Source: an uncultured Planctomycetaceae bacterium
GTDB taxonomy: Bacteria; Planctomycetota; Planctomycetia; Pirellulales; Lacipirellulaceae
Assembly (NCBI GenBank): GCA_937860165.1
Contig: CALMBE010000141.1
Span: forward strand, 1 to 10,910
DNA: 10,910 nt
Direction: 5' to 3'
Below are positions 5,043-10,910 of this stretch, piece after piece. How positions within the stretch are numbered: the stretch's first letter is position 1; each line of letters begins with the position of its first letter. The notes under the pieces are model-generated. The model made no database searches, was not told the DNA's origin, and saw only the letters and a program-made list of their open reading frames with translations. The position numbers were made by a program, and so were the translations under genes.

Positions 5043-7141
5043 TACGCGGGCTGCAACTCGCGTTTGCGGTCGGCGATGATCTCGGTCTGGATATTACCTG
5101 GCACTGGCGAGTACTTGCACAGTTCCATCGTGAAAGTCCCCTGCCCTTGGGTTTGGCTCCGCAGGTCGGTCGAGTAGCCGAAGGTTTCGGCGAGCGGCAC
5201 TTCGGCGATGATCTTGCAGATCTTGTTCATCGTGTCGGTCGAGACCACCATACCACGCTTGCTGGAGATTTGTCCTACGACCGGTCCTTGGAACGAATCG
5301 GGGCACTCAACTTCCATGAGCATAATGGGCTCGAGAAGTACCGGCTTCATGCGTTGGAAGTTTTCGCGGAAGCACTCTTGGGCAGTGAGCATAAAGGCCA
5401 TGTCGGACGAGTCGACATCGTGGTACGAACCGTCGAGCAATTCGACCTTGAGTCCCACGACCGGGTAACCGGCGAGTGGGCCCTTGTCGAGCATGTTGCG
5501 GAAACCTTTTTCGACGGCGGGGATGAAATTCTTGGGGATCCTACCACCAGTAACTTTGTCGACGAACAGCAATTCGCTCCCAGCGGCTGCCTCGCGGTCT
5601 TCGTCGTTCATCGGGGTGAGCGTGCCGACGATGTGCCCGTACTGGCCGGAACCACCCGTTTGCTTTTTGCGTTTGTGATCGAAGGCAAACGGCACCATGC
5701 CACTTTCGCGGTAACTGACCTTAGGTGCCCCGACTTCAACATCGACACCATATTCACGGCGAATGCGTTCGACGTAGATTTCCAGGTGCAACTCGCCCAT
5801 GCCCGCGATCACAGTTTCACCCGTTTCTTCGTCGGTGGAGACTTGGAACGTGGGGTCTTCCTTGCGGAATCGCTGGAGGGCCTTGCCGAGCTTGTCGGAG
5901 TTGTCGCGTGAAATCGGATTGATCGACATCTTGATCACCGGAGCGGCGATGAACATGCTTTCGAGCGTGCAGTACTTGGGCTCGGAACAATAAGTATCGC
6001 CGCTGGCACAATCGATGCCCATGATGGCGACGATATCTCCCGCGAAGGCCCTGTCGATTTCTTCGCGCTTGTCGCTGTGCATTTTGACGATCCGACTAAA
6101 GCGTTCTTTCCTGCCGGAACGTTGGTTGAAATACTGCTCACCCTTGGCAACGGTTCCCTGGTAGATGCGGGTGTAAGTGAGCTGGCCGTATTCGTCGTCG
6201 ACGATCTTAAAGGCCATGCCGACGAAAGGATCCTTGGGATCGCTCGTGAGGCGGATTTTCTTGCCATCTTCCTTGGCATCGAGGGCCGTCAGTTCGCGGT
6301 CGAGCGGATTGGGCAGATATTGGTTGACCGCATCCAGCAGCGGCTGGACCGACTTGTTCTTAAACGCCGAACCCATGTAAACAGGGGTGAAACCCTGGTT
6401 GATGGTCGCGTCGCGGACCACTTTGTGAATCAAAGCCTCGGGGACCGTCTCTTCGGAAAGCAGCAACTCCATCATTTCGTCGCTGTACATCGACAGGGAT
6501 TCGAGCATGTGGTGCCGGGCCGCCTCGGCCTTTTCTTGCAGATCGGCGGGGATTGCTTCGACGCGCAGGGTTTCGCCATTCGAGCCGTCGTTGTAAATCG
6601 CCTTCATGGTGATCAAGTCGACCACGCCTTGGAAGTGTTCTTCCTTGCCGATGGGAATCTGCATCGCCACGGCATCGGCACCAAGTTTCTCGCGGACCTG
6701 TTGGACGACGGAGTCGGGATTGGACCCCGTGCGGTCCATCTTGTTGATGAACGCCAAGCGGGGGACGTTGTAGCGCTTCATTTGGCGGTCAACGGTCATC
6801 GACTGCGACTGCACGCCACCGACCGAGCAGAGCACCAGTACCGCGCCATCGAGAACGCGCAAAGAGCGTTCGACTTCGACGGTGAAATCGACGTGGCCCG
6901 GGGTGTCGATCAGGTTGATCGTGTTCCCCTTCCACTGGACCGTGGTGGCAGCACTGGTGATGGTGATGCCGCGCTCCTTTTCGAGTTCCATGTGGTCCAT
7001 GGTTGCGCCGTCGCCGCCGCCGCGGACGTCTTCGATCTTGTGAATCCGCCCCGCGTAAAACAGGATGCGTTCGCTCAGGGTTGTCTTACCCGAATCGATG
7101 TGCGCCGAAATACCGATATTGCGAACTTTTTTAAGGTCCAT
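5042..7141 (-). CDS. fusA: Translation elongation factor G (spdEFG1/mitochondrial EF-G1-like)
   Basis: A 699-residue translational GTPase that drives tRNA-mRNA translocation on the ribosome. GTPase motifs: G1 AHIDSGKT (13-20), G2 RGITIT with T60, G3 DTPGH (79-83), G4 NKMD (133-136), and G5 SAF (258-260). The domain IV/V region ends with [11 protein letters not shown], as in other EF-G proteins. Several stretches resemble mitochondrial EF-G1 (GFM1) more than the standard bacterial form: HIDSGKTTL instead of [22 protein letters not shown], and [17 protein letters not shown]. Spirochaetes, planctomycetes, some deltaproteobacteria and mitochondria are known to share such spdEFG1 proteins, so I assign it there by reading, without alignment. 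The minus-strand ATG at 7139-7141 is preceded by a GAGG box about 7 bases away. The gene is full-length and stands alone, convergent with the transposase gene, away from the rpsL-rpsG-tuf cluster where fusA is often found. Its stop codon touches a palindrome. Confidence 0.97.
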   Translation of the reverse strand: MDLKKVRNIGISAHIDSGKTTLSERILFYAGRIHKIEDVRGGGDGATMDHMELEKERGITITSAATTVQWKGNTINLIDTPGHVDFTVEVERSLRVLDGAVLVLCSVGGVQSQSMTVDRQMKRYNVPRLAFINKMDRTGSNPDSVVQQVREKLGADAVAMQIPIGKEEHFQGVVDLITMKAIYNDGSNGETLRVEAIPADLQEKAEAARHHMLESLSMYSDEMMELLLSEETVPEALIHKVVRDATINQGFTPVYMGSAFKNKSVQPLLDAVNQYLPNPLDRELTALDAKEDGKKIRLTSDPKDPFVGMAFKIVDDEYGQLTYTRIYQGTVAKGEQYFNQRSGRKERFSRIVKMHSDKREEIDRAFAGDIVAIMGIDCASGDTYCSEPKYCTLESMFIAAPVIKMSINPISRDNSDKLGKALQRFRKEDPTFQVSTDEETGETVIAGMGELHLEIYVERIRREYGVDVEVGAPKVSYRESGMVPFAFDHKRKKQTGGSGQYGHIVGTLTPMNDEDREAAAGSELLFVDKVTGGRIPKNFIPAVEKGFRNMLDKGPLAGYPVVGLKVELLDGSYHDVDSSDMAFMLTAQECFRENFQRMKPVLLEPIMLMEVECPDSFQGPVVGQISSKRGMVVSTDTMNKICKIIAEVPLAETFGYSTDLRSQTQGQGTFTMELCKYSPVPGNIQTEIIADRKRELQPA

Positions 7142-7567
7142 AGCTAAGCCTCAACCCTACCAATCAACATAGTGGACACGATTAGAAATCAACTTTACTC
7201 AACACAACTTCGCACCCGCAGGTCGATCCCGCAGGAATAACTGTCGATCCCAGCGGTAAACCTATCGGGGGGACCACCCCGGATGCGATTCGAGCCGGGA
7301 TAGCATCAGAAATCCGACGAGGGGGCATCCTGTCTCCCTGTCGCAAGGCGGGGTAAACTGGTATTGTGCGCTCCCGGAGTCCCAATGGCTAGGGCAAATG
7401 CGTTTTTATAGGGGCAGTTTTTGCCCACCTTTAGCAGTTTTCCCGGCCCAAACTGGCTTTAGGGTACGGCCCAGGGGAATTCCCGCAAAGGCCGATTTCG
7501 CATTCGGACTCGCTCGCCAGCTAGTGGGCCGTCATTCCCGAGCAGGTGGGAATCCAGAACCAGGGGC
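7142..7567. other. Gene-free junction region upstream of fusA and the TIR-FGE gene
   Basis: The divergent promoters of fusA and the TIR-FGE gene should lie here, but I find no good hexamer pair. Small structures include the repeat CCCGCAGG twice near 7217-7242, the hairpin CGGGG/CCCCG at 7266-7281, the hairpin GGGCA/TGCCC at 7412-7426, the palindrome GGGAATTCCC at 7475-7484, and the dyad repeat at 7531-7557. A 67-codon minus-strand frame (7182-7385) just upstream of fusA and a 76-codon plus-strand frame (7398-7628) resemble no family I know. I do not call them genes. Confidence 0.55.
7531..7557. repeat. Dyad repeat GTCATTCCC...GGGAATCCAG
   Basis: ATTCCC (7534-7539) and GGGAAT (7548-7553) form an inverted pair around the centre GAGCAGGT. 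This matches the widespread intergenic repeat of the pattern GTCATTCCCGCG-n-GCGGGAATCCAG known from many proteobacterial and other genomes. It ends 11 bases before the first codon of the truncated TIR-FGE gene. Confidence 0.7.
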
Positions 7568-8647
7568 GTGGATTTCCGCAAGCACCTGGATGAGCAGGTG
7601 GCCAAGTGCGATGTGTTCCTTGCGGTGATCGGGCGGGACTGGCTCAGAGGAAAGGGCCGAAAGGGGAAGTCCAGACTGGAAGACCCCGGCGATTTCGTGC
7701 GGATTGAAATCGAGTCCGCGTTGAAACGTCAGATTCCGGTCATTCCCGTTCTTGTCAGTGGCGCCAAGATCCCTGAGGCGCAGCGGCTGCCAGCCAGCAT
7801 TCAAGAGTTGTCGTACCGGAACGGCATTGTCGTCCGCCCTGATCCGGACTTTCACAAGGACATGGATCGGTTGATTGCGCATCTAAAGCAGCCGGTGCAA
7901 GGCTTGAGTGAGCCTCAAACGGCACCAACAACACAGTCCAAGCCTGTTCTCACAGAACGACAACCCATGTCCTCTGCCGCCCCAATGGATATGGTGAAAG
8001 TCCCCAAAGGGCCCTTCTTGTATGGCGACGAGAAGGCTCGTGTCGTGATTGATCATGACTACTGGATCGACAAGTTTCCCGTCACTAATGCGAAGTATCG
8101 AGCCTTCATCGAAGCTGGTGGCTACGGGGAGCAGCAGTATTGGTCAGATGACGGGTGGCAATGGAAAACAAAAGCAAACATCACGAGTCCTGAATTTTGG
8201 AATGACCCCAAATGGAACAAGCCGGATCATCCCGTGGTGGGCGTGAGCTATTACGAGGCGGAAGCCTATGCGAAATGGATTTGCAAGCGGCTTCCGACAG
8301 AACAAGAGTGGGAAAAAGCGGCACGGGGCGAAGACGGACGACAATATCCCTGGGGCGAGGAGTTCGACAAGACTCGATGTAACAGTTCTGAGTCTGGTCT
8401 TAGGCATACCACTCCCGTGACCCAGTATCTCAACGGTATGAGTCCCTACGGCTGCTATGACATGGCAGGAAATGTCTGGGAGTGGTGTGATGATTGGATC
8501 GACAAGAAGAAGGCTGGTCGGCTCGTGATCCGCGGCGGTTCCTGGACCAACGCCCAGAAGACCTTGCGTACGGTGTCCTGGGGCAGGGGTGCCGTCGACT
8601 ACCGCTACAAATACGTTGGCTTTCGTCTCGTCCAAGACATTCCGTAA
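7568..8647 (+). CDS. TIR-FGE (C-type lectin fold) fusion protein, 5'-truncated
   Basis: A 359-residue frame. Residues 1-108 are the second half of a bacterial TIR domain: DFRKHLDEQVAKCDVFLAVIGRDWL, the helix DFVRIEIESALKRQIPVIPVLV with a Glu fitting the NADase position, and the final strand before HKDMDRLIAHL. The usual beginning, a FISYRR strand and the loop up to IPPGVDFR (about 50 residues), is missing. A dyad repeat stands where it should be. After a linker (109-139), residues 140-357 are an FGE-sulfatase domain: MVKVPKGPFLYGD, WIDKFPVTNAKYRAF, HPVVGVSYYEAEAYAKWICKRLPTEQEWEKAAR, YDMAGNVWEWCDDW, RGGSW and GFRLV. The active-site cysteines of true formylglycine-generating enzymes are absent, so this is more likely a ligand-binding domain. 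TIR-FGE fusions occur in signalling and conflict loci. The GTG at 7568 is a formal start, but AGGGG stands only one base before it, so the gene may be a remnant. Fold calls are secure; activity is doubtful. Confidence 0.8.
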   Translation: MDFRKHLDEQVAKCDVFLAVIGRDWLRGKGRKGKSRLEDPGDFVRIEIESALKRQIPVIPVLVSGAKIPEAQRLPASIQELSYRNGIVVRPDPDFHKDMDRLIAHLKQPVQGLSEPQTAPTTQSKPVLTERQPMSSAAPMDMVKVPKGPFLYGDEKARVVIDHDYWIDKFPVTNAKYRAFIEAGGYGEQQYWSDDGWQWKTKANITSPEFWNDPKWNKPDHPVVGVSYYEAEAYAKWICKRLPTEQEWEKAARGEDGRQYPWGEEFDKTRCNSSESGLRHTTPVTQYLNGMSPYGCYDMAGNVWEWCDDWIDKKKAGRLVIRGGSWTNAQKTLRTVSWGRGAVDYRYKYVGFRLVQDIP

Positions 8648-8681
8648 GCCTCTGCCCTTTGTTCTTTGACCCTTTTGCGTT

Positions 8682-10022
8682 TTATGTGCTCGCCACACTC
8701 CGAAGTTTGTCCATTATTTTGTCGGCTTGTACGAATAGAAATTCCTTTCCTCTCTTTTCTTTCTTGAGGAAGCCTTTCTTCGCAAGATCGAGCAAGTCGG
8801 TTCGGGCTGTTTGATAGACGATGCCATGTGCGTTTTGGTGCGTATCGATTGTGTAGGTCTCATGCGGATGTTCAATCGCGTGTGAGAGCAGACTTCTTTG
8901 GCGAAGATTTAAGCCTGGATACTTTTTCAGTGCGGCGCTCAGGCCAGTCAGATCTTTCTGTTTTCTTTGAATATAGCTCTGTGCCTCTTCGCACGCCTGT
9001 TTGGTCGCTTTCAGATTGTAAAAGAGAAAATAAGTCAAATCGTTCTCGTCGGTCTCGGTATGCAGATAGGCACGGACATACTGGCCAGGTGCTCTCTGCA
9101 TATAGCGGGATATGGCTAGGTACTCAAAGAGTAAATAGTCACGTGAAAGAAGATACCAATACATCAAGGCCCGTGCCGTCCGACCATTTCCATCATAGAA
9201 CGGGTGGTCATAGGCCAGCCAAAAATGAAGCATCGCTGCCTTTATCACGGGATGAATCCACTTGCTGTCCCCATCCTTGTTGGCAAACTCGCAGAAGGCC
9301 TCCATGCGCTCTGGTAGCGTGCTACAATCCGGTGGAACATGAACGGTTTCTCCTTGGTACTCGACAATGATGTTGTTACTGGTTCTGAGTCGCCCGGAGT
9401 CATCCGGATGATCCAAGGTCGCTTCTGTAATTCTTTGGTGGATTTCGATGATGAAATCTTTTGTCAGATGCGTTTTTCGTTTCTCTCTGATGAACTGCAT
9501 CGTTTCCCAATTATTGAAGATCATTTGCTCGCTCCGATCTTTAGGCTTTCGGCCCGTGCGGAGCAAGTCCTTCGCCTTCTGAGTGGTTGTGGCGGCTCCT
9601 TCGAGTTGACTCGATGCAATGGCCTCATCCATCAGTGATCTGATGACAAACTGTTCTCTACCCGGTAACGCGCTGGAGGTATCAGTGACAAAGTTTCCCC
9701 CAGCCCAGACATCAACATCGTGAAGCTCTTTTTGCAGGCCATTCGGTATCCAATACAAAAAGGGTGTGCCGTTTTTGTCTGTGAACGGAGCTTTGTTAAA
9801 ATTGGCGTGGCGACCAAGTTTGACTAGTGCCCAGACCTCTTCATGGGAAAACGCTTGGGGTATTGGAACATATCGAAAACGATGCCAATGGGTATAGTCT
9901 TCGTTTGCTGTTTGAATGACGTCTTGGAGCTCTGAGTCAACCCGCATCTGCAGGAGTTTTTGGAGCGTTTCTGGTTTCTTGAGGATCGTTGAGAGTTCGG
10001 GGGGATCGACAACAATCGCCAT
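8682..10022 (-). CDS. Fic family protein, class II, with C-terminal winged helix (probable AMPylase)
   Basis: A 446-residue Fic enzyme expected to transfer AMP, or another nucleotide part, to hydroxyl groups of target proteins. The catalytic motif HPFYDGNGRTAR is complete at 273-284 (H273 the base, R281 for the phosphates). The inhibitory helix lies before the Fic core: SSQLEG at 137-142 fits the (S/T)xxxE(G/N) motif with E141 as the blocking Glu, which makes this a class II, self-inhibited Fic. The N-terminal ~120 residues (RYVPIPQAF, WIPNGLQKELHDVDVWAG) resemble the N-terminal region of stand-alone Fic proteins. Residues about 370-435 look like a winged helix, with a recognition helix near YQTARTDLLDLAKKGFL and a wing KEKRGKEFLFV. 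A class II Fic that binds its own promoter is possible given the phased operators upstream. The gene is visibly more A+T-rich than fusA, converges with the TIR-FGE gene 34 bases away, and is probably accessory. AAAGG at 10028-10032 precedes the ATG by 5 bases. Confidence 0.94.
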   Translation of the reverse strand: MAIVVDPPELSTILKKPETLQKLLQMRVDSELQDVIQTANEDYTHWHRFRYVPIPQAFSHEEVWALVKLGRHANFNKAPFTDKNGTPFLYWIPNGLQKELHDVDVWAGGNFVTDTSSALPGREQFVIRSLMDEAIASSQLEGAATTTQKAKDLLRTGRKPKDRSEQMIFNNWETMQFIREKRKTHLTKDFIIEIHQRITEATLDHPDDSGRLRTSNNIIVEYQGETVHVPPDCSTLPERMEAFCEFANKDGDSKWIHPVIKAAMLHFWLAYDHPFYDGNGRTARALMYWYLLSRDYLLFEYLAISRYMQRAPGQYVRAYLHTETDENDLTYFLFYNLKATKQACEEAQSYIQRKQKDLTGLSAALKKYPGLNLRQRSLLSHAIEHPHETYTIDTHQNAHGIVYQTARTDLLDLAKKGFLKKEKRGKEFLFVQADKIMDKLRSVAST

Positions 10023-10052
10023 ACGTGCCTTTATACTAAAAAGTACTATTTT

Positions 10053-10081
10053 GTTATAACTTAGTACTTGAGAGATGTCAA
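10053..10081 (-). promoter_or_regulatory. Strong sigma-70-like promoter of the fic gene
   Basis: On the minus strand a perfect TTGACA (10081-10076), a 17-base spacer and TATAAC (10058-10053) point toward the fic start codon at 10022. Transcription would begin near 10046. The DNA upstream of -35 is strongly A+T-rich, as in UP elements. Confidence 0.7.
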
Positions 10082-10085
10082 AAAG

Positions 10086-10108
10086 TACTAATATTTATAA
10101 TATTAGTA
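10086..10108. repeat. 23-bp inverted repeat upstream of the fic promoter
   Basis: The arms TACTAATATT and AATATTAGTA pair perfectly around the centre TAT. It overlaps boxes 3 and 4 of the 21-bp operator array and is a candidate high-affinity regulator site. Confidence 0.75.
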
Positions 10109-10142
10109 TTAATTAGCAGAACGGTTAAATGATCAAGTATTT

Positions 10143-10178
10143 ACAATGTGTTGCGAGACGAATGTTCCAACAATGTGT
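10143..10178. repeat. Direct repeat ACAATGTGT
   Basis: ACAATGTGT occurs at 10143-10151 and 10170-10178, 27 bp apart, between the aminotransferase 3' end and the fic promoter. GTTGCGA also occurs twice nearby (10150-10156 and 10204-10210). Its role is unknown. Confidence 0.4.
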
Positions 10179-10216
10179 GAGGGGCGTTAGTAAATGGCGT
10201 GATGTTGCGACAAACT

Positions 10217-10910
10217 CTAGGATAACCGTAATTTTCTAACCTCTTCCAGCGTGGTCTCAATTTCCTTCGGTGAGTTGATGAGGCTCGGTGCCAGTCGGAC
10301 ATACTTGGTTGCATAGGGGGTCACGCTGCCGACGATGTTGCGCTGCCGAAGCTTTTCCACCACCTGGCGCGGCGCCATACCGGCCACTTCGAAACAGACA
10401 ATTCCAGCGGATAGGTCCTGTGATATCGGTGTGTGTAACGTAACGTGGGACATGGCCGCCAGGCCTTGCTTCAATTGCTGGTTCAGTTCATAGATCCGCT
10501 GAGTCACCCTAGCTTTTCCGATGGCCTGATGAAACGTAAAGGCTTCGTCCAGCGCCCAACGATGTTCGAACGAATGGAACCCGCCAGGAGTCATGTGAAT
10601 GGATGGAGGCAGATCTTTGGATGACTTGTTCTCCATCCACAAGTCATAGGCTTGCGAGCTGAACGTTGGGATCGTCGCCCTGGCGATCGGCCAGGCCTGT
10701 GGGTGGCCCCAGACGAGACCAGTCCCGCGTGGACCGAACATCCACTTATGCGTCCCGGCAATCAAGAAATCGCAGCCAAGCTCGCTCACGCGGAAATCTT
10801 CAACCCCTAACGCATGGACTCCGTCCACGCAGAAGATGATCCGGTCCCGCTCGTTTCTCGAACGATTGATGGCCTGGATTGCCAGCGCCATGTCATGGAT
10901 CGGCAGCTTG
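10217..10910 (-). CDS. Class V aminotransferase (PLP enzyme), C-terminal part
   Basis: The gene enters from the right edge, and 230 residues up to the stop codon are visible. The frame is open beyond the internal ATG at 10891, reading KLPIHDM before it, so that ATG is not the true start. It belongs to the cysteine desulfurase / isopenicillin-N-epimerase-like branch of fold-type I PLP enzymes. CVDGVHALG contains the Asp that pairs with the pyridine nitrogen. AGTHKWMFGPRGTG contains the Lys (visible residue 55) that forms the Schiff base and the Gly-rich turn after it. The small C-terminal domain ends with ATKYVRLAPSLINSPKEIETTLEEV, typical of the family. Substrate specificity cannot be told from this part. 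It reads away from the right edge toward the fic promoter. The 194 bases between its stop codon and the fic start codon hold the fic promoter and short repeats, and no hairpin-plus-T-run terminator is evident. Confidence 0.9.
   Translation of the reverse strand, partial: KLPIHDMALAIQAINRSRNERDRIIFCVDGVHALGVEDFRVSELGCDFLIAGTHKWMFGPRGTGLVWGHPQAWPIARATIPTFSSQAYDLWMENKSSKDLPPSIHMTPGGFHSFEHRWALDEAFTFHQAIGKARVTQRIYELNQQLKQGLAAMSHVTLHTPISQDLSAGIVCFEVAGMAPRQVVEKLRQRNIVGSVTPYATKYVRLAPSLINSPKEIETTLEEVRKLRLS

Larger units (their letters stand above)
4415..5044 (+). mobile_element. RAYT-palindrome unit
   Basis: This is the transposase gene with its flanking REP-like palindromes taken as one unit. The half-sequence TAGCCGCGACCAAGC occurs three times in the same orientation (4416-4430, 4999-5013, 5016-5030). 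The element ends are not certain because no target duplication longer than 4 bases is visible. Confidence 0.55.
10042..10110. promoter_or_regulatory. Four AGTACT-type boxes at exact 21-bp spacing (operator array)
   Basis: AGTACT, itself a palindrome, stands at 10042-10047, 10063-10068 and 10084-10089. A variant AGTATT follows at 10105-10110. Successive centres are exactly 21 bp apart, two helical turns, so all boxes face the same side of the DNA. Box 1 covers the expected transcription start, box 2 the -35/-10 spacer and box 3 the bases just upstream of -35. Repression by a cooperatively binding regulator, perhaps Fic itself, is inference. Confidence 0.75.

Noticed and set aside
4985..5911. 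Plus-strand open frame of 308 codons opposite the 3' part of fusA
   Set aside because: It begins inside the palindrome region and continues as the mirror of EF-G codons. No domain resembles a known family.
6077..7147. Long plus-strand open frame of 356 codons opposite fusA
   Set aside because: It is antisense to a clear EF-G gene. The frame is open because of codon bias (abundant V, D, H, F and R), and it has no recognisable domain or ribosome binding site.
7182..7385. 67-codon minus-strand frame just upstream of fusA
   Set aside because: No known family, no clear ribosome binding site, and it covers the expected fusA promoter. It may be a leader peptide but cannot be supported.
7398..7628. 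76-codon plus-strand frame running through the dyad repeat into the TIR region
   Set aside because: It contains the translated repeat (HSRAGGNPE) and then reads the TIR-coding sequence out of frame. It does not supply the missing TIR half.
9339..9638. Plus-strand frame of 99 codons opposite the fic gene
   Set aside because: It lies entirely within the Fic coding region on the other strand and has no family resemblance.
10053..10110. Regular 21-bp spacing considered as a CRISPR array
   Set aside because: The repeated unit is only 6-8 bases and palindromic, overlaps a promoter, and has too short a period. It is an operator array, not a CRISPR.

Overview
The window looks like a chromosomal segment of a planctomycete, probably Pirellulales-like. 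This rests on gene content and style only: an elongation factor G that reads like the mitochondrial/spirochaete/planctomycete (spdEFG1) type, a cluster of inactive transglutaminase-7TM plus ATP-grasp ligase, short palindromic repeats between genes, and frequent GTG starts. No taxonomic marker was searched.

Left part (1-3282): a minus-strand gene enters from the left edge and encodes a secreted protein with a signal peptide and a highly charged linker. Diverging from it are a membrane protein (inactive transglutaminase domain plus seven C-terminal helices) and a RimK-like ATP-grasp amide ligase 73 bases further on. Such ligases and membrane proteins are often found with a retropepsin-like 'ATP-dependent zinc protease'. 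The truncated left gene may be that third partner, but its catalytic part is outside the window.

Middle (3283-7141): an intergenic region with heptad repeats and small palindromes is followed by a Tat-exported Mn-type superoxide dismutase. Then comes a REP-associated tyrosine (RAYT/Y1, HUH) transposase gene flanked by matching palindromes: a perfect 30-bp palindrome upstream, and a half copy plus a hairpin downstream. The downstream hairpin runs into the stop codon of the convergent fusA gene, which fills the rest of this part.

Right part (7142-10910): this looks like an accessory or rearranged region. A gene-free stretch ends in a short GTCATTCCC...GGGAATCC dyad repeat. Immediately after it begins a TIR-FGE/C-type-lectin fusion that has lost the first half of its TIR domain. 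Convergent to it is a class II Fic protein (probable AMPylase) with a C-terminal winged helix. Its A+T-rich promoter carries AGTACT boxes spaced exactly 21 bp apart over the -35, spacer and start-site regions. The window ends inside a class V PLP-dependent aminotransferase on the minus strand.

The observations most worth following up are the phased operator array at the fic promoter, the palindrome-flanked transposase unit abutting fusA, the decapitated TIR-FGE gene at a repeat junction with a variable-region-like C-terminus, and the spdEFG1-like EF-G. I found no convincing wholly new system. The TIR-FGE/Fic pair in an A+T-rich island is the nearest candidate for a conflict or defence locus.
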